Source: CAYVUB01 sp964454675 (GTDB lineage Bacteria; Bacteroidota; Bacteroidia; Flavobacteriales; Flavobacteriaceae). Taken from it: a stretch of DNA of 64,000 bases. A program made the position numbers and the translations under genes. The notes beneath the pieces were generated by a model. The model did not search any database and was not told where the DNA came from. It saw only the letters and a program-made list of their open reading frames with translations. Location: assembly GCA_964454675.1 (NCBI GenBank), contig CAYVUB010000004.1, positions 74,931 to 138,930 of the forward strand, in the 5' to 3' direction. This document shows positions 16,213-25,531 of this stretch, piece after piece (the stretch's first letter is position 1; the number at the start of each line of letters is the position of its first letter).

Positions 16213-17232
16213 TTATAGTATGTGTTCTATTTTATCAATTACAGCTTGCGGTGTGATGGTTGCCATAACGTTTTCATAACCTTCGGGATAGTTGTTCCCG
16301 TACACCGATGTTGGTATTTTAGGAAATAATGTTCTGTCTGACAAAAGTGCGTTTGACATATTTTGATGAAACGGATAAAAGCCTGCATAAGGATGTGTAA
16401 CACCCCAAAGTGTCACGACTTTTATGCCCAGCATGGCTGCAATATGCGCATTTCCGGAATCCATGGAAAGCATCACATCGCAGTTTGAAATCACATCAAG
16501 TTCTTCATTGAGCGTGAGTTTTCCTGCCAGATTAATCACAGTATCACACGCTGCTTCAATTTCGGACAGTAGTCTTACTTCATCATTTCCACCGCCAAAT
16601 AACAATATCCGGTGCTTTTGCGATAAGGATTCTACAACCTGTTTCATTAATTGCAACGGATACATTTTGCCTTTATGTGCCGCAAACGGAGCAACGGCAA
16701 TACGTTTTTTACCGGTTATACCTATAATATCCAGAAGTTTTTGAGAGAGAACGGCTTTTTGGGGAAATGCCGGATTATTCAGGTTTAGCGGAAATCCCAA
16801 ATCTTTAAAAACATCGGCATAGCGTTGATGCGTGGTTGTAAGCTGCTTAAATGTTTTTCCTGTGGTTAATGCTTTTTTTTCTGCTCGTCCTTTGTCTATC
16901 TGCGCTGTTTTTATTCCGAAGAAAAAGAATTGTAATATATTACTTCTGAGCACGTTGTGCAAATCGGCAACCGCATTTATGTTTTGTTGCCTGAGCTCTT
17001 TTGAAAGTTTGTACAGCCCAAAAACAGATTTGTGCCTGCCTGTTACCCGGGCAGGATATACCGAAACATTGGGAAAATCTCTGAAGAAAGGTGTGAAAAT
17101 CTCACGTGTTAACACCGTTAATTTTACATCGGGATATTGTTCTGTAAATGCCCTTAAAACGGGAACGGCCATGGCAACATCACCCATTGCCGAGAGGCGT
17201 ATAACGAGGATATGTGAAACAGGTTTTGGCAA
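16213..17232 (-). CDS. Glycosyltransferase family 9 (heptosyltransferase-like)
   Basis: A 339-residue GT-B enzyme related to the LPS core heptosyltransferases WaaC/WaaF. Seen are the N-terminal HILVIRLSAMGDVAMAVPVLRAF and the C-terminal donor-binding stretch NLAGKLTLNEELDVISNCDVMLSMDSGNAHIAA. Substrate unknown; likely lipid A core. The start is TTG (17230-17232), with an in-frame TAA two codons before and no nearby ATG. It lies 13 nt after the MORN gene and, as often in this group, near a DUF4254 gene. Confidence 0.9.
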   Translation of the reverse strand: MPKPVSHILVIRLSAMGDVAMAVPVLRAFTEQYPDVKLTVLTREIFTPFFRDFPNVSVYPARVTGRHKSVFGLYKLSKELRQQNINAVADLHNVLRSNILQFFFFGIKTAQIDKGRAEKKALTTGKTFKQLTTTHQRYADVFKDLGFPLNLNNPAFPQKAVLSQKLLDIIGITGKKRIAVAPFAAHKGKMYPLQLMKQVVESLSQKHRILLFGGGNDEVRLLSEIEAACDTVINLAGKLTLNEELDVISNCDVMLSMDSGNAHIAAMLGIKVVTLWGVTHPYAGFYPFHQNMSNALLSDRTLFPKIPTSVYGNNYPEGYENVMATITPQAVIDKIEHIL

Positions 17233-17245
17233 TAATTATGTGTTT

Positions 17246-17998
17246 TTATAGAGATTTTATATGAACCCCGTTTTCCCAGATGCCTATTTTTTTGCTGCCG
17301 TCTTCATACTTGTAATAATACCCTTTACCGTGAAACTGTCCGTTTGAAAATTCGCCGCCATAATAGTCTTCATTGTTATAAAAAAAGCGTCCCTGACCAT
17401 GAAATTGTCCTTGAGCATTATACATTCCCATATAGGTGTCGCCGTTTGAAAACTGGTAGGTTCCTAAATGTGGTTTTCCGTCTTTAAAAAACCCCGAAAA
17501 ATAATCGCCGTTATCCCATACATATTGCCCGTAATCATCTTTACACTCGCCATAAACACATCCTTTTTCTTTAGCGTTTTCTTTCCATACATATTCTGTT
17601 ACAAGGCTATGGTTTTTGTAGATTCCTTGATTCCATTGGTCGTCGCCATCGTATTCTTCACCAAATCCTTCAAGTGTCCCGTTATAATACATGCCTCTCT
17701 TAATCTCTTTTCTTTCATTTTCATAACTACCAAAACCTTCCATGTTGTCATTATTCCAAAACCCTATGTAAACACCAAATTCATCCCAATCGTATAAGCC
17801 GTAGCCCTGCTTTTTACCATCAACCCAAAACCCGTCATAATACCCGTTGTTAAACTGCCATTTTCCCCAACCGTCATGACAGTTTCCCGACAAACACCCG
17901 GTTGTTATGGATTCTATTGTTTGAGCCTGTCCAATAGGCGTTTGCGCAAAAACAGCGGTAAATACGGTTAATGCAAATAAAGTGAGAATTGATTTCAT
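17246..17998 (-). CDS. Secreted MORN-repeat protein
   Basis: A 250-residue protein with a signal peptide (MKSILTLFALTVFTAVFAQ) and at least seven MORN-type repeats (for example DGFWVDGKKQGYGLYDWDEF, IGFWNNDNMEGFGSY, MGMYNAQGQFHGQGRFF). MORN repeats form an elongated beta hairpin array, often lipid- or protein-binding; no enzymatic role is implied. Two Cys pairs (CLSGNC and CVYGEC) repeat a Cx4C pattern. Start set at ATG 17996-17998 rather than five codons upstream, to begin with the signal peptide. Confidence 0.85.
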   Translation of the reverse strand: MKSILTLFALTVFTAVFAQTPIGQAQTIESITTGCLSGNCHDGWGKWQFNNGYYDGFWVDGKKQGYGLYDWDEFGVYIGFWNNDNMEGFGSYENERKEIKRGMYYNGTLEGFGEEYDGDDQWNQGIYKNHSLVTEYVWKENAKEKGCVYGECKDDYGQYVWDNGDYFSGFFKDGKPHLGTYQFSNGDTYMGMYNAQGQFHGQGRFFYNNEDYYGGEFSNGQFHGKGYYYKYEDGSKKIGIWENGVHIKSL

Positions 17999-18069
17999 AC
18001 AATTACAGGTCAATTACTGAAAATCAAATATACATTTAAAATGAATAGCTTTTTAAGGAGTCTGTTCTT

Positions 18070-18678
18070 TTATTTCTGTGAGCGCAACACAGGATTAAGC
18101 TCATCGTCGTTGTACATTTTCATCTGCTTATAAACTTTCATGTATTTGTCGCCGTTTTCGATGTCTTTAAGCAATGTGTCGATAGCTGTTGATAAATCTA
18201 CTCGCTGTTCTAATAAAATGTCTAATTTTTTTTGACAAGCTGCTCTATGACCTTCAGAAGCATCGGCACGGGTTGCTTCTTCGTGCATGTGATAAATTTT
18301 TAATGCTAAAATGGATAAACGGTCAACGCCCCAAGCCGGACTTTCGGTATTGATGGTTGCCGTTGGTTTTGGAGTGATATGTTTGTATTTGTCTAAAAAA
18401 TAACTGTCAATATACTCAACCATGTCTGTACGGTCTTGATTGGAAGCATCTATTTGACGTTTCAGTTTTAAGGCTGCAACCGGATCAATTTGAGGGTCTC
18501 TAATAATGTCTTCATAATGCCATTGTACGGTATCAATCCAGCATTTTCTGTATAATAAATGTTCTAATAACTGTGATTTCTCATCATATTTATTTGAAAA
18601 CGGCTGGTCAACATCATTAACAACGTGATAGGCGGCAATAACATCCTGAAAAATAGCATTCGCTTTACTTGTGAACAT
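18070..18678 (-). CDS. DUF4254 protein
   Basis: A 202-residue, mostly helical soluble protein recognised as DUF4254: LLYRKCWIDTVQWHYEDIIRDP near residue 45 and the central NTESPAWGVDRLSILALKIYHMHEEATR. Function unknown; genes of this family repeatedly neighbour family 9 glycosyltransferases, as here, which suggests a lipopolysaccharide role. ATG start; TATATTTG at 18708-18701 is a fitting -7 promoter box on the minus strand, divergent from upp. Confidence 0.8.
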   Translation of the reverse strand: MFTSKANAIFQDVIAAYHVVNDVDQPFSNKYDEKSQLLEHLLYRKCWIDTVQWHYEDIIRDPQIDPVAALKLKRQIDASNQDRTDMVEYIDSYFLDKYKHITPKPTATINTESPAWGVDRLSILALKIYHMHEEATRADASEGHRAACQKKLDILLEQRVDLSTAIDTLLKDIENGDKYMKVYKQMKMYNDDELNPVLRSQK

Positions 18679-18753
18679 TTTTTTGATTTTTTAAACTCGA
18701 CAAATATACGTGTATTTCATTAACTTTACACCTCAAAAAATTACCGGCACTTT

Positions 18754-19413
18754 ATGCATATTCATAATTTATCAGAAGAAAATTCTATTTTAAACACTTT
18801 TATTTCAGAACTTAGAGACGTAAGCATCCAGAAAGACAGTATGCGTTTTAGGAGAAACATAGAACGTATAGGAGAAATTTTGGGGTACGAAATGAGCAAA
18901 GTATTGCACTACAAACCGGCGGTTGTAACGACACCGCTTGGTCTTTGCGAGATGAATTTGCTTGAAAACAACATTGTGCTCTGTTCTATTTTGAGAGCCG
19001 GCGTACCACTGCACAACGGGTTGCTGACGTATTTTGACAATGCCGAAAACGCTTTTATTTCGGCGTACAGACAGCATCAAAAAAATCCCGACAGCTTTGA
19101 TATTGTGGTTGAATATCTTGCCTGCCCGAGCTTAGAAAACAAAACCCTGATACTGGCAGACCCTATGCTGGCAACAGGGCAATCGCTGGTGGCTACTTTT
19201 GAGGCTTTGAAACCTTTTGGCACACCAAAAAATGTGCATCTGGTATGTGTTATAGGCGCAAAACCGGGAATTGACTATATAAGCAAGCACTTTGACGACT
19301 CTGCGCATTTGTGGATTGCAGCGGTAGATAATACACTAAATGAAAAAGGTTATATTGTTCCCGGGCTTGGCGATGCCGGCGATTTGGCTTTCGGGAACAA
19401 ATTACAGCAATAA
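18754..19413 (+). CDS. upp: Uracil phosphoribosyltransferase
   Basis: Salvages uracil with PRPP to UMP. The 219-residue sequence has the family landmarks: an early Arg-rich binding segment (RRNIERIGEILGYE), the ILRAGVPLHNG loop and the PRPP-binding motif LILADPMLATGQS near residue 130. ATG start. Its last 12 nt overlap, tail to tail, the 3' end of the DUF6427 gene on the other strand. Confidence 0.93.
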   Translation: MHIHNLSEENSILNTFISELRDVSIQKDSMRFRRNIERIGEILGYEMSKVLHYKPAVVTTPLGLCEMNLLENNIVLCSILRAGVPLHNGLLTYFDNAENAFISAYRQHQKNPDSFDIVVEYLACPSLENKTLILADPMLATGQSLVATFEALKPFGTPKNVHLVCVIGAKPGIDYISKHFDDSAHLWIAAVDNTLNEKGYIVPGLGDAGDLAFGNKLQQ

Positions 19414-20325
19414 GGTTAAAACGGGAACTAAAATCAATCCGTAAATCAATCCTTCGCGAAACCATTTTTCTTGTATGATTTCCAGGTAATTTGCAATAAT
19501 TATTGCCAATGGCGCAAATAAAAACAAAAACTCGCTTCCGGTTTTATTAGGTGCTAAAGCAATAATAACCAGCGCTATAAACAATGCTACCATCACTAAT
19601 ATATAAGATGATTTGTATGTTTTAGGCTTGTTCTTGAGGTTATTTATATAATAAAACAACGACCATGTTCCATAAGAAAACAATAGGGTTGATGCGATAA
19701 TAATACGTTTGGAATTGAGCGGAGTAAAATCAAAACCATACCTTATCAATGTATGACTGTAGCTTGCAAAATCAACCTGCATCACAATCATATATCCCGA
19801 AGCGATGACAAGCACACACACCAATCCTACAAAAGGAATTATCCAGTTTTTTAAATCGAGAATAGCATATAAAAACAGTGCGGCAAAAATCAAGATGTAA
19901 AACAATACAGCCCAAAAATATAATAGTGATGCGACGGCTATCCAAAATGCGGCATCAAACAGTTTCTTTTTTACTTCTTTTTGAGAGCGTAAACTAATGA
20001 TTCTTCTTAATGCCAGTAAAACAAACAGGTTTGCTATGAGAATTTTTGAATTGAGCAATGTTTCGGGCATTATGGTTATAAACAGGGTAAAGAGTAAAAT
20101 TCTGTAACCGTTTTTCCGTGTCAGATTGTTTTTGCTCACAAAAAAATCCAGAATAAATAACGACAGCAAGCACACCAGAAAAAGTCCCGATTCCTTAAAG
20201 AATGACAATGCGGTAACCGGTTCTTTAACTGTCTGTATTTTGGCAATAACAAAAACAATGAGCAGCAGTATGCTTGTGACTACTATATGTATTGGTCTTG
20301 ATTTGCCGAAAAAACTTGAAATCAT
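19402..20325 (-). CDS. Polytopic membrane protein, DUF6427-like
   Basis: A 307-residue protein with roughly ten hydrophobic helices and almost no soluble loops. I recognise the opening MISSFFGKSRPIHIVV and the placing between upp and purD as those of the flavobacterial DUF6427 family; no function is known. ATG start. Its 3' end overlaps upp by 12 nt on the opposite strand, and its 5' end faces the DUF6341 gene. Confidence 0.65.
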   Translation of the reverse strand: MISSFFGKSRPIHIVVTSILLLIVFVIAKIQTVKEPVTALSFFKESGLFLVCLLSLFILDFFVSKNNLTRKNGYRILLFTLFITIMPETLLNSKILIANLFVLLALRRIISLRSQKEVKKKLFDAAFWIAVASLLYFWAVLFYILIFAALFLYAILDLKNWIIPFVGLVCVLVIASGYMIVMQVDFASYSHTLIRYGFDFTPLNSKRIIIASTLLFSYGTWSLFYYINNLKNKPKTYKSSYILVMVALFIALVIIALAPNKTGSEFLFLFAPLAIIIANYLEIIQEKWFREGLIYGLILVPVLTLLL

Positions 20326-20345
20326 TTATAATGTTTGTATATTTG
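20316..20345 (+). promoter_or_regulatory. Promoter for the DUF6341 gene
   Basis: TTG (20316-20318), 19 nt, then TATATTTG (20338-20345), a match to the Bacteroidetes -33/-7 consensus. The start point would lie about 20 nt before the ATG at 20372. The -33 element overlaps the first codons of the divergent DUF6427 gene. Confidence 0.65.
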
Positions 20346-20371
20346 CGTTGTAAATATAATACATAATTTAT

Positions 20372-20599
20372 ATGAAAGATTTCTTTTATGCTATCGGGGA
20401 TTTGTTTGTAAATGTTCTGTTTATTCCTTTGGATGCTTTACGTGAACTTGAATTATCTAACTGGTGGAGTGCAAATTTTATATCCTGGATATTTATCATC
20501 ATTGGTATGGTTGCAATGGTTTACTGGATGCTTCAATTAAGAAAATTTGATAAAAACAATGAAGAAGATAAAAGCATTTCTTCTCATTCATTCTTATAA
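20372..20599 (+). CDS. Small membrane protein, DUF6341-like
   Basis: A 75-residue protein with one clear membrane helix (FISWIFIIIGMVAMVYWMLQL, about residues 32-52), an amphipathic N-terminus (FFYAIGDLFVNVLFIPLDALREL) and a charged tail. It matches my memory of DUF6341, a short protein conserved beside purD in Flavobacteria. Function unknown. It has its own promoter and overlaps purD by 6 nt, tail to tail, which supports a real gene. Confidence 0.7.
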   Translation: MKDFFYAIGDLFVNVLFIPLDALRELELSNWWSANFISWIFIIIGMVAMVYWMLQLRKFDKNNEEDKSISSHSFL

Positions 20600-21865
20600 A
20601 TCAAACCCAATATCTTTACGGTAATACATCTTATCAAAATGTAGTTTTTCTATATTTTGATAAGATTTTTTTATGGCTTCATGATATGTAGTGCCATACG
20701 ATGTCATTGCCAGCACACGCCCACCCGAGGTTATCACTTTACCGTTTTTTAAAATTGCGCCTGCATGAAACGGAATAGAACCGCTTACATTTTCAAGCCC
20801 TGTAATTTCGTTTCCTTTTTCATAATCTTCGGGATAACCGCCCGATACCATCATCACGGTTGCTGCGGCACGTTCATCGATTTCAATAGAAATTGTATCT
20901 AATGTTTGATTATGAATGGCTTGAAAAACCTCAACCAAATCATTTTTAAGCCTTGGCAGCACAACTTCTGTTTCGGGATCGCCCATTCGTACATTGTATT
21001 CAATCACTTTCGGGTCATCGCCTACTTTTATAAGTCCAATAAAAACAAAGCCTTTATATGGCAAGTTATCCTTTTGAAGCCCGATGATGGTTGGTTTTAC
21101 AATACGTTCTTCAATTTTGTTTAAAAATTCATCGGTTGCAAACGGCACCGGCGACACGGCACCCATACCACCGGTATTTAATCCTGTATCGCCTTCGCCT
21201 ATGCGTTTGTAATCTTTTGCTGTGGGCAATATTTTATAACTTTTTCCATCGGTCAAAACAAAACAGCTCAACTCGATACCGTCCAGAAACTCTTCGATAA
21301 CCACTTTTGTGCTTGCTTTGCCAAATTTGGCATCAACAAGCATACTTTTCAGTTCGGCTTTGGCTTCATCTATGTCATTTAAAATGACAACACCTTTTCC
21401 TGCTGCGAGTCCATCGGCTTTCAACACATACGGCGGTTGCAGGGTTTCAAGAAATTTATAGCCGTCACCAATGGTTGAAGCATTGAAACTTTGATATGCC
21501 GCCGTTGGTATTTGATGACGAATTAAAAACTGCTTTGCAAACTCTTTACTGCCTTCCAGCTGTGCCGCAGCTCTTTGGGGCCCGATAACGGCAACGTTTT
21601 TCAGTAAATCATCCTTTAAAAAGAAATCGTGAACACCGGCAACCAGTGGGTCTTCGGGGCCAACAACAACCATGTCAATATTTTTTTCAATCACAAGTTG
21701 TTTGATGGCTTCAAAATCTGTTACGCTGATTGAAACATTTTCGGCTATTTGTGACGTGCCTGAATTTCCGGGAGCAACATAAAGCTTTTTACATAACGGG
21801 CTTTGCGATAGTTTCCAGGTAAACGTATGCTCTCTGCCGCCGGAACCTAATATTAAAATATTCAT
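20594..21865 (-). CDS. purD: Phosphoribosylamine-glycine ligase
   Basis: Second step of purine synthesis: joins phosphoribosylamine and glycine with ATP. The 423-residue ATP-grasp protein opens with MNILILGSGGREHTFTWKL and shows PPYVLKADGLAAGKGVVI (ATP-grasp lid), LNTGGMGAVSPVP, and the metal-binding YNVRMGDPETE. Start set at ATG 21863-21865, immediately before the Rossmann glycine motif; an upstream extension would add unrelated residues. TATTTTTG at 21891-21884 is a minus-strand -7 box. Confidence 0.96.
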   Translation of the reverse strand: MNILILGSGGREHTFTWKLSQSPLCKKLYVAPGNSGTSQIAENVSISVTDFEAIKQLVIEKNIDMVVVGPEDPLVAGVHDFFLKDDLLKNVAVIGPQRAAAQLEGSKEFAKQFLIRHQIPTAAYQSFNASTIGDGYKFLETLQPPYVLKADGLAAGKGVVILNDIDEAKAELKSMLVDAKFGKASTKVVIEEFLDGIELSCFVLTDGKSYKILPTAKDYKRIGEGDTGLNTGGMGAVSPVPFATDEFLNKIEERIVKPTIIGLQKDNLPYKGFVFIGLIKVGDDPKVIEYNVRMGDPETEVVLPRLKNDLVEVFQAIHNQTLDTISIEIDERAAATVMMVSGGYPEDYEKGNEITGLENVSGSIPFHAGAILKNGKVITSGGRVLAMTSYGTTYHEAIKKSYQNIEKLHFDKMYYRKDIGFDL

Positions 21866-21978
21866 GATTGGTATTGTTTGGCACAAAAATAAAACTAATG
21901 CCACGAATACACGACTTTTTTTTAGTTACTTTACAAAGGAAATTAAATTTTATCAACTTGAAATTGTTCGATTTTTCT

Positions 21979-23277
21979 ATGCGTTTTAATGGCTTTCCGT
22001 TGGGTAAGGCAAGACGTTTGTTAAAAACCATTCAAGAACAAAACGATAAAGATTTTGAAAATTACATTTCGCAAAAAAAAGAAGGTATTGTCAATTACCA
22101 CTTAAAGCACAATCCGTTTTACAAATCACTTACAAACCTGACGCATTTTGAAGATTGGAATGCGGTTCCCGTGATGACCAAGCGCGACTTGCAAGTCCCA
22201 TTGAAACAACGGCTTTCTGATGGTTTTACAATTAAAAACGTGTATGTCAATAAAACTTCCGGTTCATCCGGCGACCCGTTTATTTTTGCCAAAGACAAAT
22301 TTTGCCACGCTTTGACCTGGGCCGTTATTCAAAACAGGTTTGGTTGGTATGGATTAGATTTTAATACCTCCAAACAAGCCAGATTTTATGGTATTCCGTT
22401 AGATAAAAAAGGCTATTACAAAGAACGCTTTAAAGATAGTTTGAGTAAACGCTATCGGTTTTCTGTGTTTGATTTGAGTGATGCTGCTTTTGAAAATCAT
22501 CTTAAAAAATTTGAAACAACCGCTTTTGATTATTTGAATGGCTATACGAGTTCTATCGTGCAGTTTGCGAAATTTTTACAACGGAAAAATTGTGTTTTAA
22601 AAAGCAGTTGTCCCACATTAAAAGCATGTATTGTGACTTCCGAAATGTTGTTTGATGATGATAAAAAACTGATGGAAATTCAATTTGGGATACCCGTTAT
22701 AAACGAATATGGTGCTTCGGAATTGGACTTAATTGCTTTTGAAAACCCAAATAAACAATGGCAGGTAAATACCGAAACCTTATATGTTGAAATTCTTGAC
22801 GAACATAATAAGGTGTTGCCATACGGAACCGAAGGGCGTATTGTGATTACATCTTTGTACAATAAAGCGCATCCTTTTATACGGTATGACATTGGTGATA
22901 TAGGTGCGCTTTCAACAGAAAGTTCCTTAAAAACCGCTATCTTAAAAACCTTAGCAGGCAGAACCAACGATATTGCCTATTTGCCAAGCGGAAAAAAAGC
23001 TGCGGGTTTGACCTTTTACTATATTACCAAAAGTATCATTGAAGATGATGGCAACGTTAAAGAATTTGTAATAGAACAATTGCAAAAAGATACTTTTAAA
23101 ATCAATTATATAAGTGCTTTGCCACTATCTGAGGAAAAGATAAAAATTATCCGTAACGAGATGATTAGGTATCTTGAAGACGGATTAACCATTTTATTTG
23201 AAAGAAAAGAACATTTGCAACGCTCAAAAAGCGGAAAATTGAAGCAATTTTCGTCATTAATAAATCAGAATTTATGA
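21979..23277 (+). CDS. CapK-like acyl/aryl-AMP ligase family protein
   Basis: A 432-residue member of the phenylacetate-CoA ligase/CapK (coenzyme F390 synthetase) branch of the adenylating enzymes: NKTSGSSGDPF is the P-loop-like motif, VINEYGASELDLIA the A5-type motif, and FIRYDIGDIGAL the hinge Asp. CapK-like proteins are common in capsule and O-antigen loci, where their substrate is unsettled. It starts the rightward block and overlaps wecB by ATGA. Start at ATG 21979 is a choice; an in-frame TTG about 20 nt upstream is possible. Confidence 0.8.
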   Translation: MRFNGFPLGKARRLLKTIQEQNDKDFENYISQKKEGIVNYHLKHNPFYKSLTNLTHFEDWNAVPVMTKRDLQVPLKQRLSDGFTIKNVYVNKTSGSSGDPFIFAKDKFCHALTWAVIQNRFGWYGLDFNTSKQARFYGIPLDKKGYYKERFKDSLSKRYRFSVFDLSDAAFENHLKKFETTAFDYLNGYTSSIVQFAKFLQRKNCVLKSSCPTLKACIVTSEMLFDDDKKLMEIQFGIPVINEYGASELDLIAFENPNKQWQVNTETLYVEILDEHNKVLPYGTEGRIVITSLYNKAHPFIRYDIGDIGALSTESSLKTAILKTLAGRTNDIAYLPSGKKAAGLTFYYITKSIIEDDGNVKEFVIEQLQKDTFKINYISALPLSEEKIKIIRNEMIRYLEDGLTILFERKEHLQRSKSGKLKQFSSLINQNL

Positions 23278-24368
23278 ACATCACCATAATTGCCGGTGCC
23301 CGACCAAACTTTATGAAAATCGCCCCTGTTATTGAGGCTATTCAACTCAAAAAACAAGAGGGTGTTGATATTCATTACCGTTTGGTACATACGGGACAAC
23401 ATTATGACAAAAACCTAAGCGATACCTTTTTTGAAGAATTAAACATTCCGTTTCCTGATGCCAATTTAAACGTACAAAGCGGCACACAGGCAGAACAAAC
23501 AGCCGCCATTATGATAGGTTTTGAAAGAGAACTGCAACAACATCCGTGTGATTTAGTTATGGTTGTAGGCGATGTTACCTCTACTATGGCATGCGCCATT
23601 GTTGCCAAAAAAGCCGGTATAAAAGTAGCACACGTTGAAGCCGGCATACGCTCTGGCGATATGGCTATGCCCGAAGAAATCAACCGGATTGTTACAGACA
23701 GCCTTACCGATTATTTTTTTACAACCTCAACATACGCCAATGATAATCTGAAAAAACTCGGTTTTTCAAAAGAATCTGTGTTTTTTACAGGAAATGTGAT
23801 GATTGATACCTTACGAAAAAACGAAAACCGATTAAAACAACCGCCACTCTGGGATGATTTGGGCTTGTCAAATAAAAGCTATCTTGTAATGACACTTCAC
23901 AGGCCAAGCAATGTTGATGAAGCACAAAAACTCACAACACTCATTAAACAACTGGTCACTCTCGGCAAAGATTTTCCAATTATTTTTCCGGTGCATCCAA
24001 GAACCAAAAAATTACTGCAAGACCTCAACCTCACTTTTAAAAACCTGCATTATGCAGAACCGTTGGGCTATCTTGAGTTTAATTACCTTGTAAAAAATGC
24101 TTTTGCCGTGCTTACAGATTCCGGTGGTATTACAGAAGAAACCACCGTTATGAATGTGCCGTGTATAACCCTTAGAGAAAACACCGAGCGCCCCGAAACC
24201 TGTGCCATTGGTACTAATGTTTTGGTGGGTAATGACCCTGAAAAAATAGATACCGCTTTTAAAACGTTGCTATCCGGAAACTGGAAACAAGGCAGTATTC
24301 CCCAACTTTGGGATGGTCATGCCGCAAAGCGGATTGTTAATCATTTAGTGGAAATTTATCGATTATAA
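23274..24368 (+). CDS. wecB: UDP-N-acetylglucosamine 2-epimerase (non-hydrolysing)
   Basis: Interconverts UDP-GlcNAc and UDP-ManNAc for surface glycans. The 364-residue sequence has the family signatures: GARPNFMKIAPVI at the N-terminus, VHTGQHYDKNLSD, HVEAGIRSGDMAMPEEINR and the C-terminal LTDSGGITEET. Translationally coupled on both sides: ATGA overlap with the CapK-like gene and TAATG with the glycosyltransferase. No ManNAc dehydrogenase (wecC) is seen, so the product may be ManNAc itself or be used elsewhere. Confidence 0.95.
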   Translation: MNITIIAGARPNFMKIAPVIEAIQLKKQEGVDIHYRLVHTGQHYDKNLSDTFFEELNIPFPDANLNVQSGTQAEQTAAIMIGFERELQQHPCDLVMVVGDVTSTMACAIVAKKAGIKVAHVEAGIRSGDMAMPEEINRIVTDSLTDYFFTTSTYANDNLKKLGFSKESVFFTGNVMIDTLRKNENRLKQPPLWDDLGLSNKSYLVMTLHRPSNVDEAQKLTTLIKQLVTLGKDFPIIFPVHPRTKKLLQDLNLTFKNLHYAEPLGYLEFNYLVKNAFAVLTDSGGITEETTVMNVPCITLRENTERPETCAIGTNVLVGNDPEKIDTAFKTLLSGNWKQGSIPQLWDGHAAKRIVNHLVEIYRL

Positions 24369-25531
24369 TGAAAGACATTCTTATCATAACCAATTATTTT
24401 CCACCTGAAACAGGCGCAGCTTCCAACAGGATTTTTCATCTTGCCGAAGGATTACAGAAACACGATTTTAACGTAACCGTCATCACGCCGCTGCCAAATT
24501 ACCCGACAGGCAAAATTTTTGAATCTTATACAGGAACATTCAAACATTCATCTGTTGAAAATCACATCAAAATCCACAGGCTTTGGATATATGCCAGCAA
24601 CTCAAAAAACAAATTTTTACGGTTGATAGCCATGCTGTCTTACAGTTTCAGCCTTGTTTGGTTTTTTACGTGGCATTCCATTCCCAAAAAAGTAATTGTA
24701 CAATCGCCGCCGCTTTTGGTAGCGTTTACCTGTATGCTGTTTTTAAAATCAAAAAAAAGACAACTCATATTAAATGTTAGTGATTTATGGCCTATTGCCG
24801 GATTGGAATTGGGCGCTTTTAAAAAGAATTTCGGTTATCGGTTATTGGAAAAAATTGAATGCTTTAATTACAAGTGTGCCGATATGGTTTTGGGGCAAAG
24901 TGATGAAATCCTTACGCATGTTAAACGTATTATACCTGATAAACCCGTGTTTTTATACAGAAATTATCCCGATTTTAACGCTCCGGAACATGTGATTTAT
25001 AATCCATCCGAAGAAAAAATAAAAATGGTGTATGCCGGTTTATTGGGTATTGCACAAGGAATTTTTAAACTCATCCGGAATCTGGATTATCAAAATATCG
25101 AATTTCATATTTACGGCTCGGGTGCAGAACAGCAACTGATAGAAAATTACATTGTTTCTCATCCCGGATTACCGGTTTTTTACCACGGTCAATTATCACG
25201 AGAAAAGCTTCACGCACAGCTTTTAAAATACGATTTGGCAATTATTCCGCTGTTGAACAGAATTTACGGCTCGGTACCTTCAAAATTATTTGAATATGCA
25301 AAATTAGGCTTGCCTATGCTGTATTTTGGCGGTGGCGAAGGCGAAACGATTGTAGAAAAATACCAGTTGGGTTGGGTTGCCTGTGCAGGTAATTATATGC
25401 ACTTAAACACAACGTTATCGGGTATTAAAAAACGTGATTTAACTTGTGAATTGCGAAATAACATAAAAGAAACAGCCGAAACGCATTTTGATTTTGACAA
25501 GCAGTTAGGGCAGCTTATAAAACATCTTTAA
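24368..25531 (+). CDS. Glycosyltransferase family 4, WbuB-like
   Basis: A 387-residue GT-B enzyme with the N-terminal glycine loop region TNYFPPETGAASNRIFHLAEGL and a C-terminal donor site (IYGSVPSKLFEYAKLGLPMLYFGGGEGE), the pattern of the WbuB/WbnE type transferases of O-antigen loci. The acceptor and donor are unknown, though its coupling to wecB hints at an N-acetylhexosamine. Its stop overlaps by 4 nt, tail to tail, that of the sugar-phosphate transferase. Confidence 0.85.
   Translation: MKDILIITNYFPPETGAASNRIFHLAEGLQKHDFNVTVITPLPNYPTGKIFESYTGTFKHSSVENHIKIHRLWIYASNSKNKFLRLIAMLSYSFSLVWFFTWHSIPKKVIVQSPPLLVAFTCMLFLKSKKRQLILNVSDLWPIAGLELGAFKKNFGYRLLEKIECFNYKCADMVLGQSDEILTHVKRIIPDKPVFLYRNYPDFNAPEHVIYNPSEEKIKMVYAGLLGIAQGIFKLIRNLDYQNIEFHIYGSGAEQQLIENYIVSHPGLPVFYHGQLSREKLHAQLLKYDLAIIPLLNRIYGSVPSKLFEYAKLGLPMLYFGGGEGETIVEKYQLGWVACAGNYMHLNTTLSGIKKRDLTCELRNNIKETAETHFDFDKQLGQLIKHL

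Noticed and set aside
16832..17251. 139-codon plus-strand frame over the family 9 glycosyltransferase
   Set aside because: It is antisense shadow; the minus-strand frame has clear motifs for the transferase.
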